Assembly: GCA_002748505.1 (NCBI GenBank) | Contig: PDSN01000069.1 | Coordinates: 1-6,113, forward strand | DNA: 6,113 bases | Direction of reading: 5' to 3' | DNA from: Gammaproteobacteria bacterium | GTDB lineage: Bacteria; Pseudomonadota; Gammaproteobacteria; Pseudomonadales; Halieaceae | In this document: positions 6,001 to 6,113 of the stretch, in pieces | How positions within the stretch are numbered: the first letter of the stretch is position 1 | Layout: each line of letters opens with the position of its first letter | Made by a program: the position numbers and the translations under genes | Notes under the pieces: generated by a model | What the model was told of the DNA's origin: nothing | The model's database searches: none | Seen by the model: the letters and a program-made list of their open reading frames with translations, nothing else

Positions 6001-6070
6001 GCGTAATTTCTGCCTAGCCCGGATGTTTTGCCGGTAAATGGAATTTTCGGACAAAAGGACAAAGAAGGTT

Positions 6071-6113
6071 GTTCAAACATCATGAAAAGCGTAGCGGTAG
6101 CTACGGTTTGAAT
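6071..6113. repeat. Nested inverted repeats at the right window edge
   Basis: TTCAAAC (6072-6078) and GTTTGAA (6106-6112) are exact inverted copies. Between them CGTAGC (6090-6095) and GCTACG (6100-6105) form a second, inner 6-bp stem with a GGTA loop, directly adjoining the outer right arm. The structure is cut by the window edge. It may be an intergenic palindromic repeat, an operator, or the end of an unseen gene's terminator. No protein-coding gene is apparent in 5917-6113. Confidence 0.5.

Noticed and set aside
6082..6111. Nine-codon open frame (MKSVAVATV) at the right edge
   Set aside because: Very short, made largely of the palindrome arms, and with poorly spaced ribosome site; chance is the best explanation.

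Overview
The window looks like ordinary chromosomal DNA of a gammaproteobacterium. The evidence is an IbpA-type small heat-shock protein behind a textbook sigma-32 promoter, an E. coli NfsB-like nitroreductase, an NlpE-type domain protein and a moderate GC content (roughly half, by eye). A marine or Cellvibrionales-like lineage is a guess only. I see no tRNA, rRNA, insertion sequence, CRISPR array, phage or defence genes.

Layout, left to right. (1) 1-439, + strand: the 3' part of mscL, cut by the window edge, with an unusual C-terminal zinc-ribbon-like tail. (2) 458-487: a near-perfect bidirectional terminator between convergent genes. (3) 503-1561, - strand: a two-gene operon (NlpE-domain membrane protein, then nitroreductase, 9-bp gap) with a good sigma-70-like promoter at 1592-1620. 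(4) 1682-3355, - strand: one long gene fusing a DUF442/BLH rhodanese-like domain to a type II sulfide:quinone oxidoreductase, starting with TTG. (5) 3356-3608: a divergent regulatory region holding a strong 14-bp inverted repeat in the SQR leader and, on the other side, a sigma-32 promoter and a ROSE-like RNA thermometer. (6) 3609-4070, + strand: the IbpA/Hsp20 gene with its terminator at 4086-4113. (7) 4129-5916, - strand: a membrane-anchored YtcJ-type amidohydrolase. (8) 5917-6113: a noncoding leader with two inverted repeats and no convincing gene.

The genes do not form one pathway. The common thread is stress handling: osmotic downshock (MscL), nitro/quinone reduction and possibly envelope stress (nitroreductase plus NlpE-like), sulfide detoxification (fusion SQR) and heat or aggregation stress (IbpA). 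The most interesting items are the rhodanese-SQR fusion, the double heat control of ibpA, the zinc-ribbon MscL and the NlpE-like domain that lacks a lipobox. I found no clear sign of a wholly new multi-gene system.
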